From Branchinecta lynchi (Eukaryota; Arthropoda; Branchiopoda; Anostraca; Branchinectidae), in NCBI GenBank assembly GCA_023053575.1, contig JAKZAP010000007.1:14723508-14787507 (forward strand): 64,000 nt of DNA. The letters run 5' to 3'. The number at the start of each line of letters is the position of its first letter. The first letter of the stretch is position 1. A program made the translations under genes and the position numbers. The notes beneath the pieces were generated by a model, which was given only the letters and a program-made list of their open reading frames with translations, was not told where the DNA came from and did no database searches. Shown piece after piece: positions 26,549 through 37,260 of this stretch.

Positions 26549-26845
26549 CTAAAATGAAAACGACAACCAATCAGCTTACATACCATCTGTCGATACCATA
26601 TTTGAACTTGTTCATATGGCACTTGTTAAGATTAGGTGGTACTAGAAAGTAGAAGAGAACTTCACAAAACAACCTGCCATCCAAAAATGCAGTTCGGACC
26701 TATAATTAGGATATCTAGTTTCACTCAAGTCTGAAAATTTCCCACATCGCCTCCAAGCCATCGCAAACCTTCCAAGTTTCAACCCAAGAAATCCACTCGC
26801 TATGTCCCTAGACGTGCCCAAGATTTCCGGTACCCCCTTCCAGCC
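26549..26845. other. PKC intron between kinase exon and the array-bounded element
   Basis: 'ttcatatggcacttgttaag' at 26612 resembles the end of the 430-bp array family. Nothing else was recognised. Confidence 0.4.
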
Positions 26846-28107
26846 GGTGTCCGGTCAATTCGTCACAGGACAATTCGTCAAAGACAATTCGTCACAGGAC
26901 AATTTGTCACAAGGACATTTCGCCACAAGGACAATTCGTCACAAGGACAATTCGTCATACGGACAGTTCGTCATTAGGACAATTCTTCATACGGACATTT
27001 CGTCACAGAGAGCCTTATTTCAAGTCTGGATGTCGTTTTGAGCTGTATCTTAAGAAATACTCGGTAACATTAAAATGGTATGGCTATATACTACATTAAA
27101 ACATGTATTTATGAGCAATTTTCCGCATATATTCGAGTACGTCAGTCTGACTAGACCAATACATGGTTTTCAGTTGCAGGTTAGTCTTCGTACTTCCACT
27201 TCTTGGGTGGGTTCGGGCACCCAGCAACAAATCCCCCGATACTCATTTTTGTTTTGCCCTGCTCCGGTTGAAGACAAAATATTTGCCTCTACATACCACA
27301 ATGCAAATATTGTTCAAGTTCAAGTTTTTTTTTCAACATTCACAAATCAATAAATAAAAAATAACAGTTGAAAAAAAAAATAACACTCGCGCTGGAGAAA
27401 AAACCTATGAGGGTTTGCATTCGCGCGAACTTCTACATAACTTCTTATCGATATATATATAAAAATAAACAAACAAGAAATCGAATCTCTCTCACTCATC
27501 AATACTGAAATCCCCCCTCCCGCTGTTATTCCCTCCCAACCTCACCTTACCCCCCCCCCCCCCTGCCCACCCTTACCTCCCTAGTCCACCCTTCCTCGCC
27601 TAACCACCCTACCGCCCATTATAAAATTCATATTTATGCCCCAGAAAGTAATCTTTTAATTTCTTTTTAAACTGAGGTAGGCTACGTGTTCCGCCGCCCT
27701 AATGCTCACTGGTAGTTCATTCCATACAGACGGACCCAGATGTTTCATTGAAAATGAAGACCGGGTACCGTGACGTAAATCCACTACTATATCGTCACTA
27801 TGCCTTGTTCCGTAATTATGCAGGTAATATATAACACTAAGACTGATGATTAAATATCGGAGATTAGAGCCAGTATTAAAAATAATGATTCAAATACTGG
27901 TTCAAACAACCTCTTGTGAAGGGGTGGCACTTTTTATTTTATCCAAACTACCACTGTCTAGCAAATTTTCTAAAATATGACGAACTGTCCTAGTGACGAA
28001 TTGTCCTGTGACGAATAGTCCGTGTGACCAATAATGTCATGTGACGAATTGTCCCTATGACTAACTGTCTGTGTGACGAACTGTCCTGTGACCCATTGTC
28101 CTAGAAT
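26846..28107. mobile_element. Element bounded by inverted 16-bp tandem arrays (foldback-like)
   Basis: The left array (about 26853-27005) repeats ACAGGACAATTCGTCA-like 16-mers about ten times. The right array (about 27975-28105) carries the same motif in inverse orientation (TGACGAATTGTCCTGT). The 10-mer CCTTCCAGCC lies immediately outside both arrays (26836-26845 and 28108-28117), consistent with a target-site duplication. The interior holds a C-run, AT-rich text and a LINE 3' fragment. Terminal inverted arrays of short tandem repeats define foldback elements. No transposase was seen. Confidence 0.7.
27655..27870 (-). mobile_element. LINE 3' fragment (C-terminal codons)
   Basis: The minus strand reads NYGTRHSDDIVVDLRHGTRS, then HLGPSVWNELPVSIRAAEHV and a terminal SLKRN with a stop. 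GP-x-x-WN-x-LP-x-x-IR is the common C-terminal motif of LINE polyproteins. The fragment lies between the two inverted arrays. Confidence 0.7.
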
Positions 28108-28117
28108 CCTTCCAGCC

Positions 28118-28585
28118 CGCCATACACCGCGACCGAATCTGGTCTGGGCTCCTAACTGGATCATCTGAAGCATTTTGTTTTACCACCTATCGCTCACTCG
28201 AATCTAAGCATTTTCTGGGGAACTTCCGGTTATTCTCCCCCGCCCCCCCCCCCTTTAAAAGAAACAAAATAAAATAAAAAGGCAGATAAATGCTAAAGAT
28301 CGTTGTACTGCTTTACGAAGCTCCGCACAAAGCTTCTACTGTAGCGCATTGTGTTACAGTAGACTGGGGTCAGTTTGGGAACCTTTTCAGCCACTTCTCG
28401 GGGGGGGGGGGGGACGAGATCTTACAGGAACAAAGGGTGGGGGAAGGAATGAACGGTACATGGGGTGCTGGAGAAGGGAGGAGCCAAGCTTGCGGCATAG
28501 TTTTTCGCGGCGGGAAGAAAGGGATTCAATTTTGAATTCTTTGAGGTAAAAAGAGTATGGTAGGGGGAACCGCCATAGATAAATT
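28118..28585. other. PKC intron with homopolymer tracts
   Basis: C-rich tracts near 28240 and a G-run near 28400. The overlapping frames at 28290-28590 arise from these. No gene. Confidence 0.4.
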
Positions 28586-29011
28586 TGCAACTATCTCTTC
28601 TGAACTTGCTCTATTTTATCAGTTTCACCTTGAGTAAGAGCTAAGTGCCAAACCGGACAAGCATATTCGACTAAGGGTCGAATGAAAGAGCAGAACATTA
28701 GCTTTAGCTTGTCCTTAGGAACCCGAAATTTTTTCAGTGTTTTTAGCATTTGAATTGCGCTGTTAGCTTTCTTTACAATTGTCTTTATATTTATGCCATG
28801 AAAGGTCAGAAGTGATCACTACACCTAGTAGCGTTATTTTATCACTGATGAGCCCAGGGTCGATAGGAGGTTCGAAAGACGGCCGAGTTTTTCTAAGAAA
28901 AGAAAAGGTCGTAACCGAGCACTTATCTTTATTCACGACCATATTCATTTCAGTCGCCTTTGAGGTAACCTATGGTCGATGAAACCGGCAGCGTTACATT
29001 TCAAATCCTCT

Positions 29012-29482
29012 TCTCGATTCTGCAGAATCACAAAGCTTTCGATTCTGACAAAAACGCAAAAAAGGAGAATTGGCTAATGGCTTCATCTCAATAGTCAAAA
29101 ACACGAAATAGGAGAATTCAGAGGAGAACCGAGTTCCAAAGTGCAACTATTATTTCAAGCTTAAATGTAGACCCGGTATCGGGGATTGACCATTGGCCCA
29201 GTGGCATTGAATGACTGCTTCCACTTTTAGACGTACAACACCGATGAGTCGTACACCCTTACTAGCTCCAAAGGACCTGATTCCGTCTCAATTGTGATTC
29301 TGTCTGAAACTGTTTTCGGCGCTCGGCATGCCTTGGAGACGCTCGCTCAGCTGATAACCTGGGATGACACCGTTGGATCTCTTGTGCTTGTAGGAGACGT
29401 AAGTGTGTCGCACCGTTTTCCAAACCATATCTTATAACCGACTTAAACAATACTGAGATTCGTAATTGTTCTAATAGTCGAA
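29012..29482 (+). repeat. Hexosaminidase exon plus introns, inserted antisense in LINE B
   Basis: This 471-bp block is the reverse complement of 1908-2383. It interrupts LINE B between the YVND box and the MVVNKDKC block, where LINE A has only about 35 codons. Short unmatched stretches (about 28950-29011) remain at one boundary. No terminal repeats, A-tail or obvious target duplication were found, so the mode of insertion is unclear. Confidence 0.88.
29231..29398 (+). pseudogene. Intact copy of a beta-hexosaminidase exon, isolated
   Basis: A 168-bp copy of exon 1992-2159 with acceptor (cacttttag) and donor (GTAAGT) retained and 56 open codons including TDESYTL and TVFGARHALETLAQLI. Only one base differs, Val here for Gly at codon 21. 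No companion hexosaminidase exon was seen on the plus strand nearby, so it is most likely an orphan. Splice sites are intact, so inclusion in a plus-strand transcript is possible but unsupported. Confidence 0.8.
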
Positions 29483-30129
29483 AATACCGACACAGCTCAG
29501 ATACAACTTCCGCTAGGGACAAATCGTTAACGTATTTCCATCTGTCCTCCAGCCCAGCAGCAATTTCATTTATCATGAGGAGGAAGCACAGCGGACCACT
29601 CATAGTTCCTTGTGGAACTCCACAAAGATCTGGTAAAGAAGTAGAAAAATGGCCTTTATACTTTACAGTTTGCTCTCTATTTGTCAAAAAGCTCTTGATG
29701 ATTTTGACGATAAAATCGGGTATATTTTTTTCCGCCATTTTTTCTAAAAGAATGTTACGGTCAACAAGGTCAAATGCCTTTTTAAAATCAATTGCAATTA
29801 AATTTATCCATTTACCAAGTTCATCTAGAAGTTTTAAAATAAAATCAATATAATTAACTAGGTAATGGACTGTCGAACACTTAGGAATGTTACCAAACTG
29901 CTTTCGATCAGTTACTTTTAAAAGATATTCTTTCAGCCATGTGGCAACTAAACTTTCGTAAATTTTGCTGAAAATTGATGTAACTGTGATCGACCGTACA
30001 CCAGAGAAATCATTAGGTGCTCCTTTCTTTGGGAAGGGGGTGATAAAACCTTTCTTCGAGCCTTTCTTCCATTTCTTTGGAAAATAACCTGTTCTAAGGC
30101 ATATGATCTCTCTTCCTTTCAAGTCTCAT

Positions 30130-32537
30130 TCAAATCACTCCACTTGTTTGACCCTTATGCGAGCCACACAATTTCTGGGACTCCCCTTCCAACTCCGCCC
30201 ACCGTGGCTGAATACGACTCGGAAATATAAATGTTGCATCTCTGACTTATCCTGGTCACGTCCATCAAGTTTGACTGGAATCGAAGCAGAGCCTATCTGC
30301 AAATATCCGAGTCCCGCTCCCCCTACCACCCACCTTGAACGGATCCTGTCCGGACGCCAAATAAAAAATCAAAGTCGCTCGGCAGTGTCCAATTTACATG
30401 CTATTTTGTCTATCCGTTTGGTTTTTGTGCATGTCAAATGTTTTCGCAACCCCCATGATGGTCGGATCGGGGAAACGACTAATCCCAAGTCAGTCTGTTC
30501 GGGTCCCTGATATGTCTTCCAAGTATTATCTTCTTCGAATATCAGGAACTTCCGAACTTGCGGGATCGCCAGAATTAAGCCCCCCCCCCCCCCAAACTCC
30601 CCCACAGTGTCCGAATCTGGTCCGGTTATGTCAACAATGTATCTAGGACTTGCGCTTGTTTCTCCCCACCAAGTTTCATCCCGATCCCTCCACTCTAAGC
30701 GTTTGCCCAAGATTTCCGACCCCCCCCCTGGCTCCTGCTAAAGTCACCGGATCTGGTCCGGATTTGAACTTCATTGTCATAACACATCAGGAAGTACCGA
30801 ACTCGCAAAATCACTAGAAATCAAGAGCACCCTCACTCCCCCATAGCGCCCTAATTCCGTACTGTTATACCAATGACGTATCTAGAACTTGTGCTTGTAC
30901 TTCCCACCAAGTTTCATCCCGGTCCCTCAACTCTAAGCGTTTCCAAAGATTTCCGTTTCCCTCCTCCAGCTCCTCCCAGTGTCACCAGATCGTATCAAAT
31001 TTCATTTAATTTCGAGAACTCAAAAAATAGCTGAGCTTGCCATTAGATTCCGGATTCCCCATTCATAGACGCCCCCACGATGGTCGGATCGGGGAAACGA
31101 CATTCTCAAGCCAATCTATTCGGGTACCAGACAAGCCTGCCAAGCTTCATCGTCCTAGCACATCAGGAGCTACCGAACTCGTTGGATCAATAGAAACTCG
31201 CCCCCCCCCCCCCAAACTCTCCCACAGTGACCAGATTCGTTCTGGTTATGTCATTCACGTATGTAGGAGTTGTGCTTGTTCTTCCCACCAAGTTTCATCC
31301 CGAACCCTCCACTTTAACCGTTTCTCAAGATTCCGATCCCCCCCCCCGCTCCGACTCCCCCCAATATCAGTGGATTCAGTCCGGACTTAAAATGGGGCTT
31401 CTGAGACACGAGGTTTTTCTATATATCAAGGTTCATTAAAATCCGACAACCCGTTAATAATACCTCACTTCCGGATTCCCCCTCCCTCATCCCCCGGATG
31501 GTTGGATCGGGGAAACAACTATTCTCAAGTAACCTGTCCGAGTCCCTTACACGCCTGCCAAGTTTCATCGTCCTAGCACACCAGGAAGTACCGAAATCGC
31601 GGGATCACTAGAAATTCGGATCCCTCTCCCCCAACTCCCCCACAGTGAACGGATCCGGTCCGGTTATGTCAATCACGTATCTAGGGCTTGTGCTTGTTCT
31701 TTCCACCAAGTTTCACCCGATCTTGTCACTCCAAGCGTTTTCCAAGATTTCCGGTTCCCCTCTCCAACTCCCCCCAATGTCACCGGATCCGGTCTGGATT
31801 TAAACTGGGACGTCTGAGATAGGAGGTCTTTCTATATATCAAGTGTCATTGAGATCCGATCATCCGTTCGTAAGTTAGAAATACCTAACTATTCCGGATT
31901 CCCCCTCCCTCCCCCACCGCAGATGGTCGAATCGGGGAAAAGACTATTCTCAAGTCTATCTGTTCGGGTCCCTGACATACCCGCCAATTTTCATCGACAT
32001 ATAGCACATCAGGAAGCACCGAACACGCGGGATCACTAGAAACTCGGACCTCCCCCCCCCAAACATCCCCAAAGTGAGCGGTTCCGGTCCAGTTATGTCA
32101 ATCTTGTATTTACGACATGTGCTTGTTCTTTCCACCAAGTTTCATACCGATCTCTCCACTCTAAGAGTTTTAAAAGATTTCCGGTTTCCCCCTCCAACTC
32201 CCCCCCAACATCACCGGATCCGGTTTGGATTTAAAATGGGAGATCTGAGACACAAGGTCGCTCCATCTACCAAGTTTCACTAGGATCCGACCACCCGTTC
32301 AAAAGTTAAAAATACTTAATTTTTCCTGATTCCCCCTCCCTCCACTCCCCCTCAGAGGGTCGGATCGGCGAAGTGACTATTTCTAATTTAATCTGGTCCG
32401 GTCCCTGATATGCCTGCCAACTTTCATCGTCCTAGCTTATCTGGAAGTGCCCGAACTAGCAAAACCGGGACAGACAGACCGACCGACCGACCGACATCGG
32501 ACAGAAATTGCGATCGCTATATGGCACTGCCATAAAA
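30130..32537 (-). repeat. 430-bp array element, copy 2
   Basis: Minus-strand member whose start is at the right edge: 'tatggcactgccataaaaaa' at 32520-32537, then a CCGA/CAGA tract at 32470-32495. Units spaced about 420-430 bp recur leftwards ('gatccgaccacccgttc' near 32284, 'gatccgatcatccgttc' near 31856, a variant near 31438). Each contains 'gccaagtttcatcgtcctag', 'ggtcggatcggggaaa' and C-rich blocks. The left edge is truncated. Located in the PKC hinge intron. Confidence 0.8.
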
Positions 32538-33044
32538 AAGAAAGCTGATGGACCTGTTGAGAGAGCAATGAAAAAAAAAACGACCAAGCCGCAGCTTCGA
32601 AAGCAGTAGAACACACTCGTCACGCGTGTCGCATGATACACCCTAGAGCTACTAAAAATTCGGCGTACAAAATTCATTAAGCGTACAAAATTCAACAGAC
32701 TCTCTATGATGTCTTGGCGTAACGTTCAAATCTTCATTGTTAAAATTTTGCTCTTCGGTAGTTCAAGAACTTTGTAGATCAATCCGTACCGCCTATGGGC
32801 GCATCGTCCCCAACCGGGGGAGCTATAATCGTAAAGCTTTGGGAAATTTGTAAAGCACCTTTTGCGCTCCTTCTATACTATTTCGTTCTGGCGCCACTCA
32901 TGTCCTGCGAAAGAAGGAGATTAAAAAGATGAGAGCATGTTATTTTAAATATGCAAAGCACCTGCTCCACTTGTCAACATTGTCGGAGAAGTTCAAAATT
33001 CAAGATGCAAGTGTTGCTCTTTGGATGTTTCTTCGTCACTATTA
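32538..33044. other. PKC intron; nothing recognised
   Basis: No exon-like block or repeat boundary was seen. A 79-codon antisense frame at 32456-32695 overlaps the array terminus. Confidence 0.4.
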
Positions 33045-34570
33045 ACAAGACCAAAGGTTTCGATGGGATCCCAAAAATTCAATATCTGATCCAGACAACC
33101 GGGTCTTGCCTTAGCCAGATCAAGTCATCGCCAGACTCCTTGAACATTTTTACAATTAAAATTCAGAAACAGATAGCTAATCACCTGAGAAAACCAAGTT
33201 CAGATATGGATTCAGCATGCGTGTTTACCCCTATAAGTCATATCTGTTTTGAAGAAAACTTCCTGCCACTTCTGCCAATTGCCCAGTTCCGGCCGAACTC
33301 CAGAACTACTTGTCCGGCGAAAAAAGAAAGCTCAAAGACGAAATCAGGGTATCTTCTTTTCCCAGTAATGAACCTCTAATCAACTTCAAACAGAAATTTA
33401 GCTTATAAACAAATTTTCCGATTCCAGCCGGATTCCGGTCGAACTATATGTCCGGGCAAAATATGATTGTCATACAGGGACTCAGCATCTCTTCTTACCC
33501 CTAAATCGCTTACCTAATCAACTAGAAATAAAACTTTGACTTCCAACAGTTTTCCGGTTTTGGCCGGATTCCGGGCGAACTACATGTCCCGGTAGAAAAT
33601 TGTTTTCACATAAGTGTTCAGCATGTCTTCTTGCCCTAAATCGAACATCTAATCAACTCCAAATAAAACTTTTAATTTTGACAAACTTTCCGGTTTGGGC
33701 CGGATTCCGGTCGAAATACTTGTCCGTCGAGAAAATAGTTTTCACCATCGTCTTCAGCATGTCTTCCTACCCCTAAACCGAACATCTAAACAATTTCAAA
33801 TAAAACTTTTACTTTCAACAAACTTTCCGGTTTGGGCCGGATTCCGGGCGAAATACTTGTCCGTCGAGAAAGTAGTTTTCACCATCGTCTTCAGCATGTC
33901 TTCCTACCCCTAAATCGAACATCTAATCAACTTCAAATAAAACTTTTACTTTCAACAAACATTCCGGTTTGGCCGGATTCCGGGCGAAATACTTGTCCGT
34001 CGAGAAAATAGTTTTCACCATCGTCTTCAGCATGTCTTCCTACCCCTAAACCGAACATCTAAACAATTTCAAATAAAACTTTAACTTTCAACAAACTTTC
34101 CGGTTTGGGCCGGATTCCGGGCGAAATACTTGTCCGTCGAGAAAGTAGTTTTCACCATCGTCTTCAGCATGTCTTCCTACCCCTAAATCGAACATCTAAT
34201 CAACTTCAAATAAAACTTTTACTTTCAACAAACTTTCCGGTTTTGGCCGGATTCCGGTTGAACTACTTGTCCGATGACAAAATGGTTTTCTCCATCGTGT
34301 TCGGCATGTCTTCTTACCCCATAATCGACTATCACATTAGCTGTTTCAAAATATTTTGTTTGCCCCTTAATTTGAATCCCCTCCCCCACCCCTAAATGTA
34401 GAGCTACAAAGCCCATCTACGAACTTGACTGGTCCGACGACCCAACGAATCCTCACACCAAGTTTCATCAAAATATCTCATTCCCTTCGAGAGTTATCGT
34501 GCTTACAGACGGACGGACAACTTTTGCGATGTCATAGGTATCCCTCCACTTACGTTTTGGGATCCCGAAA
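33045..34570 (+). repeat. 136-bp array element, copy 3 (best-preserved array)
   Basis: Starts ACAAGACCAAAGGTTTCGAT and ends cttacgttttgggatccc. Units beginning cggttt..gccggattccgg occur at 33691, 33829, 33965, 34101 and 34238, giving periods of 138, 136, 136 and 137 bp with high identity between neighbours. The 3' body holds 'gagttatcgtgcttacagac' plus ACGG repeats. Confidence 0.9.
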
Positions 34571-34760
34571 ATCACTGACAACAGAGCCCAATCAGCCCAA
34601 GACCTTCTCCATTGCTTCCTGGACGAAGATATAAAATTAGTGTCTTTTATGTGTTTTATTTATTTTCTTTCCTTTACTCCGCTTTTTCGAAATGGCGGGT
34701 TACAAATAAATTACTTACTTATTGCTTACTACAAACGGTTTTTGCATTTGCTATGTCTAG
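34571..34760 (+). repeat. LINE/SINE-like 3' tail ending in TTAC repeats
   Basis: 'tttcgaaatggcgggttaca', then 'aataaattacttacttattg' and similar. The inverse of this text sits at 7405-7452 (agtaagtaatttatttatga, ccgccatttcgaa) and partly at 3690-3710 and 52640-52660. A shared tail followed by a short tandem run is typical of a non-LTR 3' end. Confidence 0.5.
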
Positions 34761-34840
34761 CGGTTTTCGAACCGAATGAGGCTCCCGCTTATTCTTCTGA
34801 GGACATAATTGGTCATAAAGATTTCCGTGTTTCTCATTAA

Positions 34841-35142
34841 GAGCGTGTTCCATCCTACTTACCGTAGTTACTACGCATGACGTAACGAATTCTGGCTTTT
34901 TGCCGTCAAGGCTGGAACGATTTTTCTATTTTCTAGCAGGATCTCACGCCACGGGCGAATCTGACCCATCACGTTACAGAGATGTGTAGTTACGCTTACT
35001 ACGCTCCCGAGCATGGTAAACAAATAGTAACTATTAGTTACTATTCCGACAAGGTTGGAACGGTCAGCGTAGTAACTTTTCGTGAGGATGGAACGGAAAT
35101 AGTAACTAATAGTAACAATTGTTAGAAGTGTGGAACACGCTC
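34841..35142 (-). mobile_element. 302-bp MITE, TIR GAGCGTGTTCCA, copy 2
   Basis: Inverted relative of 357-659 with the same termini and the same internal order when reverse-complemented. It is flanked by TAA on both sides (34838-34840 and 35143-35145). Two copies of almost equal length with distinct 3-bp duplications confirm the boundaries. Confidence 0.85.
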
Positions 35143-35145
35143 TAA

Positions 35146-36500
35146 AGCTGAGGGGTGTCGTGCCAACCCAGATGGCTCTGCATTATTTTTCAAAAAAAAA
35201 AAGCACAGTTTAAAAGTTGAATGCTGGAACAGAAACTTTATCTGCTGAGTTGTGCTTCAAGTTTACAAATTTGTTTTCTTTTCAAATACTGAAGTAACGA
35301 CATTCCGCAGAAGAAGCCAAGGTTCGCTATCGCAAAAAAAGAATCGTTCAACTTTAAATTTATTATCAAACATTTGGGCAAAGATATATGGTACGTGTCT
35401 GTCATTAAGTCATTTTCACAATTCCTTCGAAATAGTTTTCGTTGTTCACGGAGAGTCACCAGTAAACAAATGGCAACATTTGACAGCTCAGAACTCGGGC
35501 GAGACTGTTGGATATTCGCTTTGCTGGCATAGGCACCAGGCTTGCTCAATTCCATAGGTTTTTATGGCACTTGCAGCTCCGCTCAAGTGCCATATACCGA
35601 TCACTTTTTTTTTAACTTTCTCCCGCTCTTACTAGGCAAGTCTGTGGTACACGTCTTCGAATGTAGTAAGTTCTGGGTCATTTAATAGAATAATTCGTGC
35701 TCTGATATAGCTTTCCCGTCAACGCTAACACGTCGAAGTGGGATATTAATAAAGGATCTGTCTGCTAAGAAATCACGGAACTTTTCTAACTGAAACTAAT
35801 TTTTTTTTACTTTCTCCTAGACTTACTAGGCATGCCTGTGATAAACATAGTGGTACGGAGAAGATTCTAGGTTGTTTCATAGAAAAATGAATGCTCCAAT
35901 TTAGCGCAAACACATTAAAGTGGGATTAGAATAGAGACTCTGTGTGCTCGGAAGTCACGAAACTAACTTAGACACTAACAAAAAAATAAAAAAAATACGA
36001 CACGAATTTGAGTACATCTGTCTCCTTGCACAATAATATGAAACTCCTAAAACAAAACCCACTGAAACCCCTATACAAACTCCCAAAGATCTGTAGCCTG
36101 ACCCATGAACTTGTCTCTCGAATTCTGCGCGCTGAGAATCCTCTCCTTCTGGTGACGGCGGGTTCCCATATGCGGCTGAGTAACTGAGTTTGCCAATTTG
36201 GCTGTCGTGGGGCATCCTACTTTATTGTGGGTTCTCTCCAGGTTGATGTTCTGAAATTGTTTTATTTTATTTGTAGTTAATATTAATGGAGTGTTTGTTA
36301 ATTATTTTGTCACATGTTTGACCCTAGTTGGTTGTATCCTAGTATAAATAAATAAATAAATATTAACACTCAATGAGTTAATGACGCAATCGAAGGCGTC
36401 TCTCCATCAACGAACTTTCTAGTCTGAGAATGTTCTAGCCAGGAATGCCACTGATCCCCTCTTGAGCTGCCTCCCTGGGAGGAGGGCGCTCCTCAGGGAC
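35146..36500. other. PKC intron; isolated end of the 430-bp family at 35558-35600
   Basis: 'tttttatggcacttgcagct' with the inverse 'caagtgccatataccgatc' at 35558-35600 is the terminal hairpin of the 430-bp array family without its array. A further related stretch (ctttctcccgctcttactagg / ctttctcctagacttactagg) occurs at 35618 and 35810, about 190 bp apart. The ~100-codon frames at 35238-35557 on both strands are not recognisable. Confidence 0.45.
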
Positions 36501-36610
36501 GTCTGTCCTTAGCTCGTTTTAGTGGCTGTTTAACTTTTGTTGTGTTTTTGTTGTGTGTGTGATGCATGGCCTTTGGCTGAAATAAGGCTATTATTATTAA
36601 TAATATATAT
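36501..36610 (+). repeat. LINE-like 3' tail
   Basis: 'atggcctttggctgaaataa' followed by an ATT/TTA-rich run matches the tail at 150-200. Upstream text ('cctccctgggaggagggcgc') may be the end of its coding part. The assignment is tentative. Confidence 0.4.
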
Positions 36611-36682
36611 TTTTATTGACAAATTTAGGATTAAAGCAGACGTCTCAGTAGATCCAGTTTTTGTTCCAATATTCTAACGTGC

Positions 36683-36890
36683 CTCCTCTAAAACTGTGCT
36701 TTATTTTTCAAAAATAATCCTGACCCATCCTTGCTGTTTCGCGCGTGGTCCCCCTATAGTTGATAAGAAACCCGCTTGTTCCAAGGATCATATGACCTGG
36801 CTCCTCTAAAACTGTGCTTTATTTTCAAAAATAATCCTGACCCATCCTTGCTGTTTCGCGCCTGGTCCCCGTATCGTTGATAAGAAACAC
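36683..36890 (+). repeat. Two-copy tandem duplication, period 118 bp
   Basis: 'ctcctctaaaactgtgcttt' followed by 'ataatcctgacccatccttg' and 'gttgataagaaac' occurs at 36683 and again at 36801 with few differences. Confidence 0.75.
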
Positions 36891-37260
36891 CGAAAAATCT
36901 TCGTAGCCGTTTTTTCTGACCAATGAGCTTCTCAGAAGCAGTAAGCTGGATATCGAAAGCTTTAGGGGTTTAATAGATTTATTCTTGATAAAAGGTTTAA
37001 TTCCTTTGTAGTTCCGCACGTTATTGCTTTGGCACCTTTCTGGAATCTGTTTTCCTGCTCAGATATGAATGATATTCATAAATCTTTTTACATTTATGTA
37101 AAGTATCTGCTGAGGGTTCCACCTTGGACAAGTAATAGCAGATTGTCTTCAAAGTAGCAGCACGACCTATATCGGTTATTCGGGAAAGGCGAAGCGCAGC
37201 CTTAATGTCCCTCAGCAGATGCTTTACTCAGTGTAAATTCTGTCAGTGTGTGTGGCTTTC

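Larger units (their letters stand above)
28586..30122 (-). mobile_element. Non-LTR retrotransposon (LINE B), truncated and interrupted
   Basis: The minus strand from 30122 encodes a LINE reverse transcriptase: FPKKGAPNDFSGVRSITVTS, AIDFKKAFDLVDRNILL, CGVPQGT and KYVNDLS, where YxDD is altered to YVND. The frame breaks at about 29483, where non-LINE sequence begins. LINE coding resumes at about 28950 with MVVNKDKC and GVVITSDLSW, and ends with FCSFIRPLVEYACPVWHLAL at about 28600. It is related to LINE A over the whole region. The Asn in the catalytic box, the 5' truncation and the insertion make it inactive. Same strand as PKC, inside its intron. Confidence 0.85.

Noticed and set aside
26853..27005. 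CRISPR-like array of ~16-bp repeats
   Set aside because: There are no unique spacers, the repeats are contiguous and degenerate, an inverted partner array exists, and the genome is eukaryotic. A foldback terminus explains it.
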